A stretch of DNA of 64,000 nt, taken from NCBI RefSeq assembly GCF_002847445.1, contig NZ_CP025430.1, positions 1,116,001 through 1,180,000 of the forward strand, written 5' to 3'. The number at the start of each line of letters is the position of its first letter. The stretch's first letter is position 1. The DNA comes from Paracoccus zhejiangensis. GTDB lineage: Bacteria; Pseudomonadota; Alphaproteobacteria; Rhodobacterales; Rhodobacteraceae. The translations under genes were made by a program, and so were the position numbers. Positions 10,037-19,283 of the stretch are shown here, in pieces. The notes under the pieces were generated by a model, which did no database searches, had not been told where the DNA came from, and saw only the letters and a list, made by a program, of their open reading frames with translations.

Positions 10037-10890
10037 GGCCCGACCCGCATGGCCCGCGCCATGTTCGCCGCCTGATCGATGACAGTCATGTTCAGCCCGG
10101 TGTCAAAACCCCGCGCCGCCAGATGGTTGGCCACCAGCTCGGTCGCCACATTGCCCTTGGCGCCCGGCGCATAGGGGCAGCCGCCAAGACCGCCAACCGC
10201 CGCGTCAAAGACCCGAAGGCCCCGCGCGAGGCTGGCGTCGATGTTCTGCAACGCCCGGCCCGCCGTGTCGTGGTAATGCCCGGCCAGCTGCGCGGCGGGC
10301 ATTTCGTCCAGTACCACGGCCAGCATGGCGTCGATCTTCTCCGGTGTCGCCTGCCCGATCGTGTCGCCAAGCGAGACCTCATAGCAGCCCATGTCCCGCA
10401 GCGCCGCGACAACGCGGGCCACGTCGGCGGGCGGCACGTCGCCCTCGAACGGGCTGTCGGTCACCATCGAGACATAGCCCCTGACCGGGATGCCATCGGC
10501 CCGCGCCGCCTCAGCCACCGGGGCGAAACGCTCGAGGCTTTCGGCGATGGTGGCGTTCAGGTTGGCCTTGCTGAAGGCCTCCGAGGCGCTGGCGAAAATG
10601 GCGATCTCGCTGGCCTTGGCAGCCTTGGCCCCTTCGTAGCCCTTCAGGTTCGGGGTCAGCACTGCATAGCTGATGCCCGGCGCGCGGGTGATGCCCGCCA
10701 TGACCTCGGCGGCATCGCTCATCTGCGGCACCCATTTCGGGCTGACGAAGCTCGTGACCTCGATCCGCCGAAACCCGGCGGTCGAGAGCAGATCGACCAG
10801 CGCAATCTTCTCCGCCGTCGGGATCAGGCGCTTCTCGTTCTGCAGCCCGTCACGCGGACCCATCTCGAAGATTTCGACCGTCTCAGACAT
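10033..10890 (-). CDS. liuE: Hydroxymethylglutaryl-CoA lyase
   Basis: 285 residues. Cleaves HMG-CoA to acetyl-CoA and acetoacetate, the last step of leucine degradation. Seen: G-P-R-D-G-L-Q-N-E near residue 10 (metal-binding Asp, catalytic Arg), H-Y-H-D-T-A-G near 208 (metal-binding His pair), and G-L-G-G-C-P-Y-A-P-G-A near 240 with the signature catalytic Cys. Start M-S-E-T at 10890 overlaps the GST gene by 8 nt; a longer frame would overlap it further and add non-conserved residues. Confidence 0.95.
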   Translation of the reverse strand: MSETVEIFEMGPRDGLQNEKRLIPTAEKIALVDLLSTAGFRRIEVTSFVSPKWVPQMSDAAEVMAGITRAPGISYAVLTPNLKGYEGAKAAKASEIAIFASASEAFSKANLNATIAESLERFAPVAEAARADGIPVRGYVSMVTDSPFEGDVPPADVARVVAALRDMGCYEVSLGDTIGQATPEKIDAMLAVVLDEMPAAQLAGHYHDTAGRALQNIDASLARGLRVFDAAVGGLGGCPYAPGAKGNVATELVANHLAARGFDTGLNMTVIDQAANMARAMRVGP

Positions 10891-11551
10891 CGGGCACCTC
10901 GTAAAATTCATTGGTATAGATCAGGGTCGAGCCGGGTTTCGGCAGCGCCGCCTGAAAGGCCGGGCGCGCGGCGCAGCGGGCGGCATAGGCGGCCAGCAAG
11001 GGGCGGTCATCGAAGCGGACAAAGCGTTCGGCCACCCAGACGGTCCAGCCGACCTGGCAATCGACGCCGGAGAAGTCGCCTAGCAGCCAGTCACGGCCCT
11101 GCAGCCCGGCCTCGACCAGACGCAGCGCGCGCGACAGCCGCGCCGCCTCAAGCTTCATCACCGTGGGCGAGCGTTGCCAGGCCTCGCGCAAGACGATGTG
11201 ATGCTGGCTGAGATTGGCGATATGCTGCCCCAAGGTCTCGCCGAAATGCACCCAGTCCAGCCATTGCGCGCGCTGGGGCGAACCCGGCGCGCGACCCAGA
11301 TGGGGGGCGCGGGTCTCGCAGAGCCATTCGGTGATGGCCCCGGATTCATGCAGCGTGACGGCGCCATCCTGAAGCGTCGGCACACGCCCGACCGGGGTGA
11401 TCGCGGCATAGGGCGGCCGGCGCATCGAGCCGTCGAAGAAATCCAGTTCCTCGACGGCGAAGTCGCAGCCGATCTCGTGCAGAAGCCACAGCACCCGCAT
11501 CGAGCGCGATTGCGGCGCGTGCCAGAGGATCGGCTGCGGCGCGGGGCTCAT
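10883..11551 (-). CDS. Glutathione S-transferase family protein
   Basis: 222 residues: a thioredoxin-like N-terminal half with a Ser-rich active-site loop (residues 14-18), a cis-Pro segment V-G-R-V-P-T-L near 55, the glutathione-binding E-S-G-A-I near 69, and an all-helical C-terminal half. The specific role is unknown; family members conjugate glutathione or isomerise small acids. It overlaps mccA by 4 nt (ATGA) upstream and HMG-CoA lyase by 8 nt downstream, so it is locked into the leucine operon. Confidence 0.85.
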   Translation of the reverse strand: MSPAPQPILWHAPQSRSMRVLWLLHEIGCDFAVEELDFFDGSMRRPPYAAITPVGRVPTLQDGAVTLHESGAITEWLCETRAPHLGRAPGSPQRAQWLDWVHFGETLGQHIANLSQHHIVLREAWQRSPTVMKLEAARLSRALRLVEAGLQGRDWLLGDFSGVDCQVGWTVWVAERFVRFDDRPLLAAYAARCAARPAFQAALPKPGSTLIYTNEFYEVPDV

Positions 11552-13488
11552 GCCGCCGCCTCGGCCTCTTCCTCGAGACGGATCAGCGGCGCGCCGGCCT
11601 CGACCTGATCACCCGATTTCGCGAAGACCTCGGCCACCACGCCATCGCGGGCGGCGGTCAGGCTGTGCTCCATCTTCATCGCTTCCAGCACCGCCAGACG
11701 GTCGCCTGCCTTGACTGCCTGCCCGGCCTCGACATGGACCGATTTCACCAGCCCCGGCATCGGCGACAGCGTCAGCGCGCTGCCCCCGGCCCCGCCATCG
11801 TCCCGCGCCAACGGGTCGAGCGGCACCAGCGTCACGGTGCGGCCGCCAAAGACGCTGACCCCGGCATCGTGGCTGACGATGCGGTTTCGGCGCAGGTGCT
11901 GGTCGACCCACCAGCGATCGCCCTGCCAGCGCACCTCATGGGCAGTGCCATCCTCCAGCGTCACCCGCGCGGCGCCCGGCCCCTCGACCTCCAGCACCGC
12001 CTCGCCGCCGTCCCAGGCAATGGTGCGGCGCAAGGGCTGCCACAGCGTCATGCCGCCCTTGACGGTCGGATCGGCCAGACCGGCCAGCCCGACGACGCCA
12101 AGCGCTACCGCAGCAGGGTCGGGCTGCGCCGCCCGGACCAGATCATCCAGATCGCGGCCGATGAGGCCGGTATCAACCTCGCCCTTGCGGAAGCCCTCGT
12201 GCCGGGTCAGGGCAATGAGGAAATCGACATTGGTGACGCTGCCCGCGACCTCGGTATCGACCAGCGCGCGTTCCAGCGCACGCAGCGCGATGGCGCGGGT
12301 GGGGCCATAGGTCACCACCTTGGCGATCATCGGGTCATACCAGGGGCTGATCGTGTCGCCCTGCCGCACGCCGGTCTCGATCCGCGCATGGTCGGGAAAC
12401 TGCAGATGCGCCAGCCGCCCGGTCGCCGGCAGGAAGCCCGCCGGCACGTCCTCGGCATAAAGCCGGGCCTCGAAGGCATGGCCGTGGATGTGCAGATCTT
12501 CCTGTCGGGCAGGCAGCGGCTCGCCACTGGCGACGCGCAATTGCCATTCGACCAGATCGACGCCGGTGATCAGCTCGGTCACCGGATGCTCGACCTGCAA
12601 GCGGGTGTTCATCTCCATGAACCAGAACCCGTCCTCGCGCAGGCCGCGCGAGCCATCGACGATGAATTCGATGGTGCCGGCGCCCTTGTAACCGATGGCC
12701 TCGGCGGCGCGGGTGGCGGCGGCACCCATGACCTTGCGGATCTCGGGCGGCATGTCGGGGGCCGGGGCCTCTTCGATCACCTTCTGGTGGCGGCGCTGCA
12801 ACGAGCAGTCGCGCTCGAACAGGTGAACCGCGCGATGGCCGTCACCGAAGACCTGCACCTCGATATGGCGCGGCTGCAGGATGTATTTCTCGATCAGCAC
12901 ATCGGGGTTGCCAAAGGCCTTCTGTGCCTCGGACCGGGCCGATTCCAGCGCATCGGCGAAACCCTTCGGTTCCTCGACCATGCGCATCCCCTTGCCGCCA
13001 CCGCCGGCCACGGCCTTGATCAGCACCGGATAGCCGATCTTGCCCGCCTGCTGGGCGAGGTAGTCGGGGTCCTGATTGGCGCCGTGATAGCCCGGCACCA
13101 CCGGCACCCCGGCCTTTTCCATCAGCGCCTTGGCCGCGTCCTTCAGCCCCATGGCCCGGATCGCCTTGGCCGAGGGACCGATGAACACCAGCCCCGCCGC
13201 CTCGACCGCATCGACGAATTCGGGGTTTTCCGACAGGAAGCCATAGCCGGGATGGATCGCCTCGGCCCCGGTCTCCTTGGCAGCGGCGATGATGAGATCG
13301 CCCTTCAGATAGCTGCCGGCGGGCGCGGGCCCGCCCAGGTAGACGGCCTCGTCGGCCATGGCCACGTGGCGCGCGCCACGGTCGGCATCGGAATAGACGG
13401 CGACGGTCGCAACCCCCAGCTTGCGGCAGGTGTCGATGACGCGGCAGGCGATTTCGCCCCGGTTGGCGATCAGGATCTTCTGGAACAT
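11548..13488 (-). CDS. liuD: Methylcrotonyl-CoA carboxylase biotin-containing alpha subunit
   Basis: 646 residues: biotin carboxylase N-terminal domain (I-A-N-R-G-E-I-A near residue 8), ATP-grasp with the glycine-rich G-G-G-G-K-G-M near 163, E-M-N-T-R-L-Q-V-E-H near 285, a BT-type linker region, and a C-terminal biotinyl domain with A-M-K-M, biotin on Lys605. With the beta subunit it carboxylates 3-methylcrotonyl-CoA. ATG 13488, preceded by GAGGAG, gives the standard M-F-Q-K-I-L-I-A-N-R start. It is separated from its partner mccB by three unrelated genes. Confidence 0.93.
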   Translation of the reverse strand: MFQKILIANRGEIACRVIDTCRKLGVATVAVYSDADRGARHVAMADEAVYLGGPAPAGSYLKGDLIIAAAKETGAEAIHPGYGFLSENPEFVDAVEAAGLVFIGPSAKAIRAMGLKDAAKALMEKAGVPVVPGYHGANQDPDYLAQQAGKIGYPVLIKAVAGGGGKGMRMVEEPKGFADALESARSEAQKAFGNPDVLIEKYILQPRHIEVQVFGDGHRAVHLFERDCSLQRRHQKVIEEAPAPDMPPEIRKVMGAAATRAAEAIGYKGAGTIEFIVDGSRGLREDGFWFMEMNTRLQVEHPVTELITGVDLVEWQLRVASGEPLPARQEDLHIHGHAFEARLYAEDVPAGFLPATGRLAHLQFPDHARIETGVRQGDTISPWYDPMIAKVVTYGPTRAIALRALERALVDTEVAGSVTNVDFLIALTRHEGFRKGEVDTGLIGRDLDDLVRAAQPDPAAVALGVVGLAGLADPTVKGGMTLWQPLRRTIAWDGGEAVLEVEGPGAARVTLEDGTAHEVRWQGDRWWVDQHLRRNRIVSHDAGVSVFGGRTVTLVPLDPLARDDGGAGGSALTLSPMPGLVKSVHVEAGQAVKAGDRLAVLEAMKMEHSLTAARDGVVAEVFAKSGDQVEAGAPLIRLEEEAEAAA

Positions 13489-13510
13489 GTCGGCTCCTCG
13501 GCTTGGCGTT

Positions 13511-13550
13511 GGCCGGGGGCTTCGCGCCCCCGGACCCCCGCGGGATATTT
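13511..13550 (+). repeat. Dispersed intergenic repeat, copy 2 (hairpin plus GGGATATTT core)
   Basis: A C/G hairpin (arms 13513-13520 and 13526-13533, loop of 5 nt) is followed by ACCCCCGCGGGATATTT. It is the same arrangement as at 3871-3916 on the opposite strand. It fills most of the 76-nt gap between the macro-domain gene and mccA. Confidence 0.55.
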
Positions 13551-13564
13551 GGACCAGGTGATGG

Positions 13565-14050
13565 TCATGACAGCGCCTCTGCAAGCAGTTGCGCGGTGGC
13601 GGAATCGAAGGCGACCAGCGTGACGGTCAGTCCGTCGCCATGGTCGCGGATGGTGGTGGCGGCAATCCGGGCGGCCTGATCGGCGGGGAAGCCGTAAATG
13701 CCGGTCGAGATGGCTGGGAAAGCGATGCTGGTCAGCCCATGCTCGCGGGCCAGCGCGAGGCTGTTGCGATAGGCCGAGGCCAGCAACTCGGCCTCGCCCG
13801 CATCGCCGCCCTTCCAGACCGGCCCCACGGTGTGGATGACATGACGGGCTTTCAGCTTGTGCCCCCCGGTGATCCGCGCCTCGCCCGTCGGGCAGCCGCC
13901 AAGTGTGCGGCATTCGGCCAGCAGCCCGGGACCGGCAGCGCGGTGGATGGCGCCATCGACGCCGCCCCCGCCCAGAAGCGAGGCATTCGCCGCGTTGACG
14001 ATGGCATCCACGTCAAGCGTGGTGATGTCGCCCTGCCAGACCCGGATCAT
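13565..14050 (-). CDS. Macro-domain protein, likely O-acetyl-ADP-ribose / ADP-ribosyl hydrolase
   Basis: 161 residues, a single complete macro domain. Seen: G-D-I-T near residue 8, N-A-A-N-A-S-L at 18-24, [10 protein letters not shown] near 27-36 (ADP-ribose pocket and catalytic loop), and [11 protein letters not shown] near 110 (phosphate loop). This fits the MacroD-type class, which deacetylates O-acetyl-ADP-ribose or removes ADP-ribose from proteins. It overlaps the ankyrin gene by 4 nt and lies in the leucine operon between the two MCC subunit genes, where it has no obvious metabolic role. Confidence 0.92.
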   Translation of the reverse strand: MIRVWQGDITTLDVDAIVNAANASLLGGGGVDGAIHRAAGPGLLAECRTLGGCPTGEARITGGHKLKARHVIHTVGPVWKGGDAGEAELLASAYRNSLALAREHGLTSIAFPAISTGIYGFPADQAARIAATTIRDHGDGLTVTLVAFDSATAQLLAEALS

Positions 14051-14700
14051 CGCCCGCCCTCCGCTGCGATCTGCGCAGCCATGGCGTCGAACCCCATGCG
14101 CTCGGCATGTTGCCGGGGCGTGACCCCCTCGTGATCAGCGATATTCGGATCGGCGCCGGCCTGAAGCAGCAGCGCGACGATCTGTTGATGGCGCGCCCCG
14201 CCATCGGCCAGGATCACCGCCTCCATCAGCGCGGTCCAGCCGAGCCGGTTCACATGGTTCACATCGACCCCGGCGGCGATCAGCTCGCGCACCGTCTCGA
14301 CATGGCCGCGCTCGGCCGCGGGGATCAGCGCGGTGCCGCCAAAGCGGTTGAGGTCGGTCAGATCGGCACCATGGGCCAGCGTCAGGCGCAGGATCTCCAG
14401 ATGGCCGCGCGCCCCGGCATAGAGATAGGGCGTATCCTCGATCCCGTCCTTGGCATTCACATCGGCACCCGCCTCGATCAGCGCGCGGGCGGCCTCGACA
14501 TGGTTCAGGTGGGTGGCAATCAGCAGGGCGGTCTCGCCCTTGGTGTTGCGGGTGTCCGCAGGTGTGCCCGTGGCAAGCTCGGACTGGATCGCGACAGCAT
14601 CACCGCTGGCGGCGGCGCGCAGCAGCGCCGCCCCATCGGCCGCGGCGGGACCGGCGGCCAGCAGGGCGGGGATCAGCAGATGCCGCGCCAACCCTGTCAT
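14047..14700 (-). CDS. Exported ankyrin-repeat protein
   Basis: 217 residues: signal peptide (about residues 1-22, ending A-A-A-D), then about five ankyrin repeats recognisable by [32 protein letters not shown] and Q-A-G-A-D-P-N-I. Such proteins bind partner proteins; here the site would be the periplasm. No enzymatic domain. Start 14700 overlaps the ASCH stop (ATGA) and the stop overlaps the macro-domain start, making a tightly coupled three-gene unit. A much longer open frame in phase runs through ASCH and is not coding. Confidence 0.82.
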   Translation of the reverse strand: MTGLARHLLIPALLAAGPAAADGAALLRAAASGDAVAIQSELATGTPADTRNTKGETALLIATHLNHVEAARALIEAGADVNAKDGIEDTPYLYAGARGHLEILRLTLAHGADLTDLNRFGGTALIPAAERGHVETVRELIAAGVDVNHVNRLGWTALMEAVILADGGARHQQIVALLLQAGADPNIADHEGVTPRQHAERMGFDAMAAQIAAEGGR

Positions 14701-15104
14701 GCCAGCACCTCGACCAGCCGGAAGCGTTCGCAGACCAGTTCCATCTCGGGATCGAAGCCGCCATTGCGGGTGAAGAAGGCGATATGCCCGGTTTTCCAGT
14801 CCTCGAAATCGCCCTCGCCCTCGGCCAGCGCGAATGCCTCGGGCACGTCGCAGAAGCGGCGGATGGTGACCTCCACGGTCTCGATCCTCAGCGCGGGTTT
14901 GCCCTCCCAATCGAGCGCAATGTCCTGCCGCCCGACCACGGGCATCTCCTCGCCGTCCGCCTGGAAATCGCGCAGCGCGCCGCAGGTCGCGGTTTTCGTC
15001 CCCGCGCGGACCAGCCCGAGAAGCCGTTCGTTCAACGCGCGGGAATCCCCGAAGGTGAAGCCCACCGGGTTCTCGCTCGCCAAAATATCCCCGCCGGAGG
15101 CCAT
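14697..15104 (-). CDS. ASCH-domain protein
   Basis: 135 residues. The core T-F-G-D-S near residue 16, A-G-T-K-T-A-T-C near 33-40 and the following strands with R-I-E-T-V-E-V fit the ASCH fold, a PUA-like beta-barrel thought to bind RNA or modified nucleotides; some members hydrolyse N4-acetylcytidine. The first 13 residues are encoded by the dispersed repeat at 15080-15100, so the true start may be a GTG at codon 14 instead of the ATG at 15104. First gene of the three-gene insert between mccB and mccA. Confidence 0.75.
   Translation of the reverse strand: MASGGDILASENPVGFTFGDSRALNERLLGLVRAGTKTATCGALRDFQADGEEMPVVGRQDIALDWEGKPALRIETVEVTIRRFCDVPEAFALAEGEGDFEDWKTGHIAFFTRNGGFDPEMELVCERFRLVEVLA
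15080..15100 (-). repeat. Dispersed repeat core, copy 3
   Basis: On the minus strand this reads CCTCCGGCGGGGATATTTTG plus one base. It shares the GGGATATTT core with 13511-13550 and a variant with 3871-3916. Here it overlaps the annotated 5' end of the ASCH gene, which probably reflects an over-extended start. Confidence 0.5.
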
Positions 15105-15113
15105 GATCCGCCC

Positions 15114-16718
15114 TTACATCCGGAAGACGCCGAAGCGCGTCGGTTCGATGGGTGCGTTCAGCGAGGCGCGCAGCGACAGCGACAACACCTCGCGGGTCTT
15201 CCTCGGATCGACGATGCCATCGTCCCAGAGCCGGGCCGAGGCATAGAGCGGGTGGCTCTGCCGTTCGAACATCTCGATGGTGGGGCGTTTGAATTCGGTC
15301 TCTTCCTCGGCCGACCAAGTGCCGCCCTTGCGCTCGATCCCGTCGCGGCGGACGGTGGCCAAGACGCCTGCCGCCTGTTCGCCGCCCATGACCGAGATGC
15401 GGCTGTTGGGCCAGGTCCAGAGGAAGCGGGGCGAGTAGGCGCGACCGGCCATGCCGTAATTGCCGGCGCCGAAGCTGCCGCCGACCAGCATGGTGATCTT
15501 CGGCACCGAGGTCGTCGCCACCGCCGTCACCATCTTGGCGCCGTGCCGCGCGATGCCCTCGTTCTCGTATTTGCGCCCGACCATGAAGCCGGTGATGTTC
15601 TGCAGGAACACCAGCGGGATCGAGCGCTGGCTGCAGAGCTCGATGAAATGCGCGCCCTTGATCGCGCTTTCCGAGAAGAGAACGCCGTTATTGGCGACGA
15701 TGCCGACCGGGCAGCCCTCGATATGGGCGAAGCCGGTCACAAGCGTCTCGCCGAAGCGGGCCTTGAACTCGTCGAAACGCGAGCCGTCGACGACGCGGGC
15801 AATGACCTCGCGGATGTCATAGGGGGTGCGCAGATCGCCCGGCACCACGCCGAGTATCTCCTCGGGATCATAGGCCGGGGCCTCGGGCGTCTGCCAGACC
15901 ACGGTCTGCGGCAGGCGGCGGTTCAACTGCGCCACCGCGCGGCGGGCCAGCGCCAGCGCATGGGCGTCATCCTCGGCCAGATAATCGGCCACGCCCGACA
16001 GGCGCGTATGCACATCGCCGCCGCCCAGATCCTCGGAACTGACCACCTCGCCGGTGGCCGCGCGCACCAGCGGCGGGCCGGCAAGGAAGATGGTGCCCCG
16101 GTTGCGCACGATGATCGAGACATCGCACATGGCCGGCACATAGGCACCGCCCGCCGTCGAGGACCCCATCACCACCGCGATCTGCGGGATACCACGGGCC
16201 GACATGTTGGCCTGGTTGTAGAAGATGCGGCCGAAATGTTCGCGGTCGGGGAAGACCTCGTCCTGATTGGGCAGGTTCGCCCCGCCGCTGTCGACCAGAT
16301 AGACGCAGGGCAGGTTGCACTCGGCGGCGATCTCTTGCGCGCGCAGGTGCTTCTTCACCGTCAGCGGGTAATAGGTGCCGCCCTTGACCGTCGCGTCATT
16401 GGCCACGACCATCAGGTCCTGACCCTGAACCTTGCCGATCCCGGCAATCACGCCCGCGCCCGGCGCATCGCCGTCATACATGCCATGGGCGGCGGTGGCG
16501 CCGATCTCGAGGAAGGCGCTGCCCGGATCCAGCAGGTTCGCCACCCGTTCGCGCGGCGGCATCTTGCCGCGCGAGGTGTGACGCTCCATTGCCTTCGGCC
16601 CGCCGCCGGCGAGAACCGCATCGGCGGCCTCGCGCGCCGTGGCGAGCAGCGCAAGATGCGCCTCGCGATTGGCGCGGAACGTATCGGAATTGGTCAGGGC
16701 CTGGGATTTCAGCTTCAT
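15114..16718 (-). CDS. liuB: Methylcrotonyl-CoA carboxylase carboxyltransferase beta subunit
   Basis: 534 residues, the usual length, with the two crotonase-like carboxyltransferase halves. Seen: R-E-R-V-A-N-L-L-D near residue 56, the carboxybiotin/CoA-binding G-G-A-Y-V-P-A-M near 185, and [15 protein letters not shown] near 425. It transfers CO2 from biotin to 3-methylcrotonyl-CoA. The ending F-G-V-F-R-M is typical of MccB. The stop of the acyl-CoA synthetase and this start are close; its own stop is 9 nt from the ASCH ATG. Confidence 0.95.
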   Translation of the reverse strand: MKLKSQALTNSDTFRANREAHLALLATAREAADAVLAGGGPKAMERHTSRGKMPPRERVANLLDPGSAFLEIGATAAHGMYDGDAPGAGVIAGIGKVQGQDLMVVANDATVKGGTYYPLTVKKHLRAQEIAAECNLPCVYLVDSGGANLPNQDEVFPDREHFGRIFYNQANMSARGIPQIAVVMGSSTAGGAYVPAMCDVSIIVRNRGTIFLAGPPLVRAATGEVVSSEDLGGGDVHTRLSGVADYLAEDDAHALALARRAVAQLNRRLPQTVVWQTPEAPAYDPEEILGVVPGDLRTPYDIREVIARVVDGSRFDEFKARFGETLVTGFAHIEGCPVGIVANNGVLFSESAIKGAHFIELCSQRSIPLVFLQNITGFMVGRKYENEGIARHGAKMVTAVATTSVPKITMLVGGSFGAGNYGMAGRAYSPRFLWTWPNSRISVMGGEQAAGVLATVRRDGIERKGGTWSAEEETEFKRPTIEMFERQSHPLYASARLWDDGIVDPRKTREVLSLSLRASLNAPIEPTRFGVFRM

Positions 16719-18286
16719 GTTGGCTCCTCGATTTCGGCCTCGGCAAGCTTGCGCAATTCGCGGCGCATGACCTTGCCGGTCACGGTCATGGGAAGGGCGT
16801 CGAGAAAGGCGATCTCGCGCGGATAGGAATGGGCGGCAGAGAGGCGGCGGGCATGGGCCTGCAACTCGGCCGCAAGTTCATCCGTTGGTTGCACATCTGA
16901 ACGCAGGACGATGTAAGCCTTGACGATTTCTGTTCGCAGCTGGTCGGGCTTGCCGATCACGCCGGCCTGCGCCACTGCCGGGTGCTTCAGCAGGCAATCC
17001 TCGATCTCCGAGGGGCCGATGCGGTAACCGGCGCTGGTGATCACGTCATCGTCGCGGCCGACAAAGCGGATATAGCCGTCCTCGATCACGCCGCGATCGC
17101 CGGTCAGCATCCAGTCGCCACGGAATTTTTCCTCGGTGGCCTCGGGGCGGTTCCAGTAGCCCAGCATCATGCTGCCCGCGCCGCGCCGGATGGCGATGTC
17201 GCCCTCGCCCGCCGTCGGTTGGCCGGCCGCGTCGACCACCTGCACGTCAAAGCCCGGCACCGCCTTGCCGATGGCACCGGGACGGGCCGGGAACAGCGAG
17301 GCGGCAGAGCTGGCGACCATGTTGCACTCGGTCTGGCCGTAGAATTCGTTGATCGTCAGGCCGAAGGCGCGCTGGCCCCAGTCGAGCATCTCTGCCCCCA
17401 GCGTCTCGCCGCCCGAGGCGACGCTGCGCAGGCCGGGGACCCCCACATCCGCCGCCTTCAGCATCTTCAGCGCGGTGGGCGGGAAGAAGATGTTGCGCAC
17501 GCCGCAATCTGCGATCAGCCGGGTGACGGCGGCGGGGTCGAATTTCGGCATCCGCGCCGCCACGACCGGCACGCCAAGCGCCAGCCCCGGCATCAGCACA
17601 TCGAAAAGCCCGCCGATCCAGGCCCAGTCCGCCGGGGTCCAGAGGCAGTCGCCGGGCTGACCCAGAAGGTCATGGCTCATCTCGACGCCGGGCAGATGGC
17701 CGGTCAGTACCCGGTGCCCATGCAACGCCCCCTTGGGCGCGCCAGTGGTGCCAGAGGTGTAGATAATTACCGCTGGGTCTTCCGGGCCGGTCTCGCGCGT
17801 AGCAAAAACCCCGGCCTCGGGCAGACCATCCTCGGGCACGATGACCCGCAGATCGGGGAAGCCCGCCAGCATCTCGCGGCCCTCGGGATCGGCGATCACG
17901 GTGCGGACGCCGGCATCGGTGAGACGCAGCGCCAGCGCTTCGGGGCCGAAAAGCTTGAACAGCGGGATCGAGATGGCGGCGGATTTCCACACGGCCAGAT
18001 GGGCGGCGGCGGTCCAGGCCGATTGGGTCCGCAGCACGGCGACCCGTTCGCCGCGCTCGGCGGCGAGCGCATGGGCCAGACGGTCGGTCATAGCGGCCAG
18101 ATCGCCAAAGGTCACGGCGTGCGGGCTGCCGTCATGCTCGATGATCGCGGTGGCGTCAGCGGGATGAGCGAGGCATTGATCGGCCATGTTCAGCCGCGCC
18201 GGAAAAGTCCAGCGAAAGCCCGCGCGCAGGTCCTCGTAGCTGCCCGAGGGCGGCAGGAGCGCGTGCGGGCTTTCGCCGGTCGTCAT
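16715..18286 (-). CDS. AMP-forming acyl-CoA synthetase
   Basis: 523 residues of the ANL superfamily: P-loop [11 protein letters not shown] near residue 167, W-T-P-A-D-W-A-W near 210, Y-G-Q-T-E near 325, the T-G-D-R-G adenylate motif near 405, and G-K-V-M-R-R-E-L-R near the C-terminus with the catalytic Lys. The W-x-x-A-D-W-A-W segment resembles medium- and branched-chain acyl-CoA synthetases. In this operon it probably activates isovalerate or a related acid before Ivd, which would let the cell use free branched-chain acids. The ATG overlaps the DUF1311 stop by 4 nt. Confidence 0.85.
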   Translation of the reverse strand: MTTGESPHALLPPSGSYEDLRAGFRWTFPARLNMADQCLAHPADATAIIEHDGSPHAVTFGDLAAMTDRLAHALAAERGERVAVLRTQSAWTAAAHLAVWKSAAISIPLFKLFGPEALALRLTDAGVRTVIADPEGREMLAGFPDLRVIVPEDGLPEAGVFATRETGPEDPAVIIYTSGTTGAPKGALHGHRVLTGHLPGVEMSHDLLGQPGDCLWTPADWAWIGGLFDVLMPGLALGVPVVAARMPKFDPAAVTRLIADCGVRNIFFPPTALKMLKAADVGVPGLRSVASGGETLGAEMLDWGQRAFGLTINEFYGQTECNMVASSAASLFPARPGAIGKAVPGFDVQVVDAAGQPTAGEGDIAIRRGAGSMMLGYWNRPEATEEKFRGDWMLTGDRGVIEDGYIRFVGRDDDVITSAGYRIGPSEIEDCLLKHPAVAQAGVIGKPDQLRTEIVKAYIVLRSDVQPTDELAAELQAHARRLSAAHSYPREIAFLDALPMTVTGKVMRRELRKLAEAEIEEPT

Positions 18287-18786
18287 TGCACCAGCCCCGA
18301 AACTTCGGCCTCGACCTCGACCGCGCGCTGGCCGGTCAGGTACAGCTCGCAACTGATCTCTGCCGGACCGGCCCCCGAACCGCCGCGCATCCGGCTGGCG
18401 GCGAAGGTGCATTCGGCCTCGCGCCACGCAAGCCAGGCCTTTTGGGCGGCCTCGAAAGCGGCGGCCTGCGACCTGCCGGGACCTTCGGCATCGTCGGCCG
18501 TCAGCGCCGCGTGCATTTCGTCATAGCTCTGGTTCAGGCTGGTCTTCCAATAGTCCAGTTCCCAACCCGCGCATTCCGATTGGGCGATGGTGTTCGGTGT
18601 CTCGGCCGCCTCGATGCACTGGGTTCTGGCCAGCCCGACACAGGCCAGACGGCCCGCGACATCCTCGGCCGCACGGATGCAGGTTTCGGCTGCGGTCACG
18701 GCGGCAGTTGCGCCATCGGCCGGCGCGTCCTGCGCCATGGCGGGAAGCGGCAGGGCCAGACAGGCCAGGATCATTACTTTCTGCAT
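18283..18786 (-). CDS. Secreted DUF1311 (LprI-like) protein, paralogue 3 of 3
   Basis: 167 residues: signal peptide (about 1-18, ending P-A-M-A), then a helical mature part with W-E-L-D-Y-W-K-T-S-L-N-Q-S-Y near the middle, A-W-L-A-W-R-E-A-E-C near 120, and paired cysteines. This is the lysozyme-inhibitor LprI / DUF1311 pattern of periplasmic four-helix proteins. Function here unknown. It ends inside the start of the acyl-CoA synthetase gene (ATGA) and begins 2 nt after paralogue 2. Confidence 0.8.
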   Translation of the reverse strand: MQKVMILACLALPLPAMAQDAPADGATAAVTAAETCIRAAEDVAGRLACVGLARTQCIEAAETPNTIAQSECAGWELDYWKTSLNQSYDEMHAALTADDAEGPGRSQAAAFEAAQKAWLAWREAECTFAASRMRGGSGAGPAEISCELYLTGQRAVEVEAEVSGLVQ

Positions 18787-18788
18787 CG

Positions 18789-19283
18789 TCACTCTCCTCT
18801 GTCTCGCAGATAAGAGGTCAACAGGATGACTTGCCGTGCGGTTTCCTGCAGAAGGCACAGCGGCTCGGCCACAGCCCCGCCGGTGCCGCCGCCATTGGTC
18901 AGCCGGTCATAGGCGCAGCGGGCATCGCGAAAGGCGATCCAGTCGCGCTCCATCTGCTTCAGTGCCTCGGCGCGCTCGGCACTGCGCGCCCGTTCGATCT
19001 CCATCAGCCGGGCATAGCGCGTGTTCAGCTCGGTTTCCCACCACTGCGCCTCGGCATCGATGCACTGAAGCTGCCGGTCGACCGGGTGCAGGTCGGGCTG
19101 GGCCTTTTCCATGCGAGCGCGGCAGGAGGCCTGCACCGATCCGGCGCAATCGAGCCGCATCCCGTCCGTCGCGGACCAGGACAGGCAATGCTCGATCTCG
19201 TTCGGATCGACGACCGACGCCTCGCCCGCCGCCAAGAGCAACGGCGCGAGGGCGAGAGCCAGCACTGCCAGCAGCAGTCGCAT
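18789..19283 (-). CDS. Secreted DUF1311 (LprI-like) protein, paralogue 2 of 3
   Basis: 164 residues: signal peptide (about 1-18), then conserved landmarks C-I-D-A-E-A-Q-W-W-E-T-E-L-N near residue 80 and D-W-I-A-F-R-D-A-R-C near 120, matching its neighbours in spacing but with low overall identity. Several cysteines suggest disulfides in the periplasm. The ATG overlaps the stop of paralogue 1 (TGATG). The longer frame upstream overlaps paralogue 1 and is not coding. Confidence 0.8.
   Translation of the reverse strand: MRLLLAVLALALAPLLLAAGEASVVDPNEIEHCLSWSATDGMRLDCAGSVQASCRARMEKAQPDLHPVDRQLQCIDAEAQWWETELNTRYARLMEIERARSAERAEALKQMERDWIAFRDARCAYDRLTNGGGTGGAVAEPLCLLQETARQVILLTSYLRDRGE

Noticed and set aside
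14562..16826. 754-codon plus-strand frame opposite mccB
   Set aside because: Shadow frame; mccB on the minus strand is full length with intact motifs.
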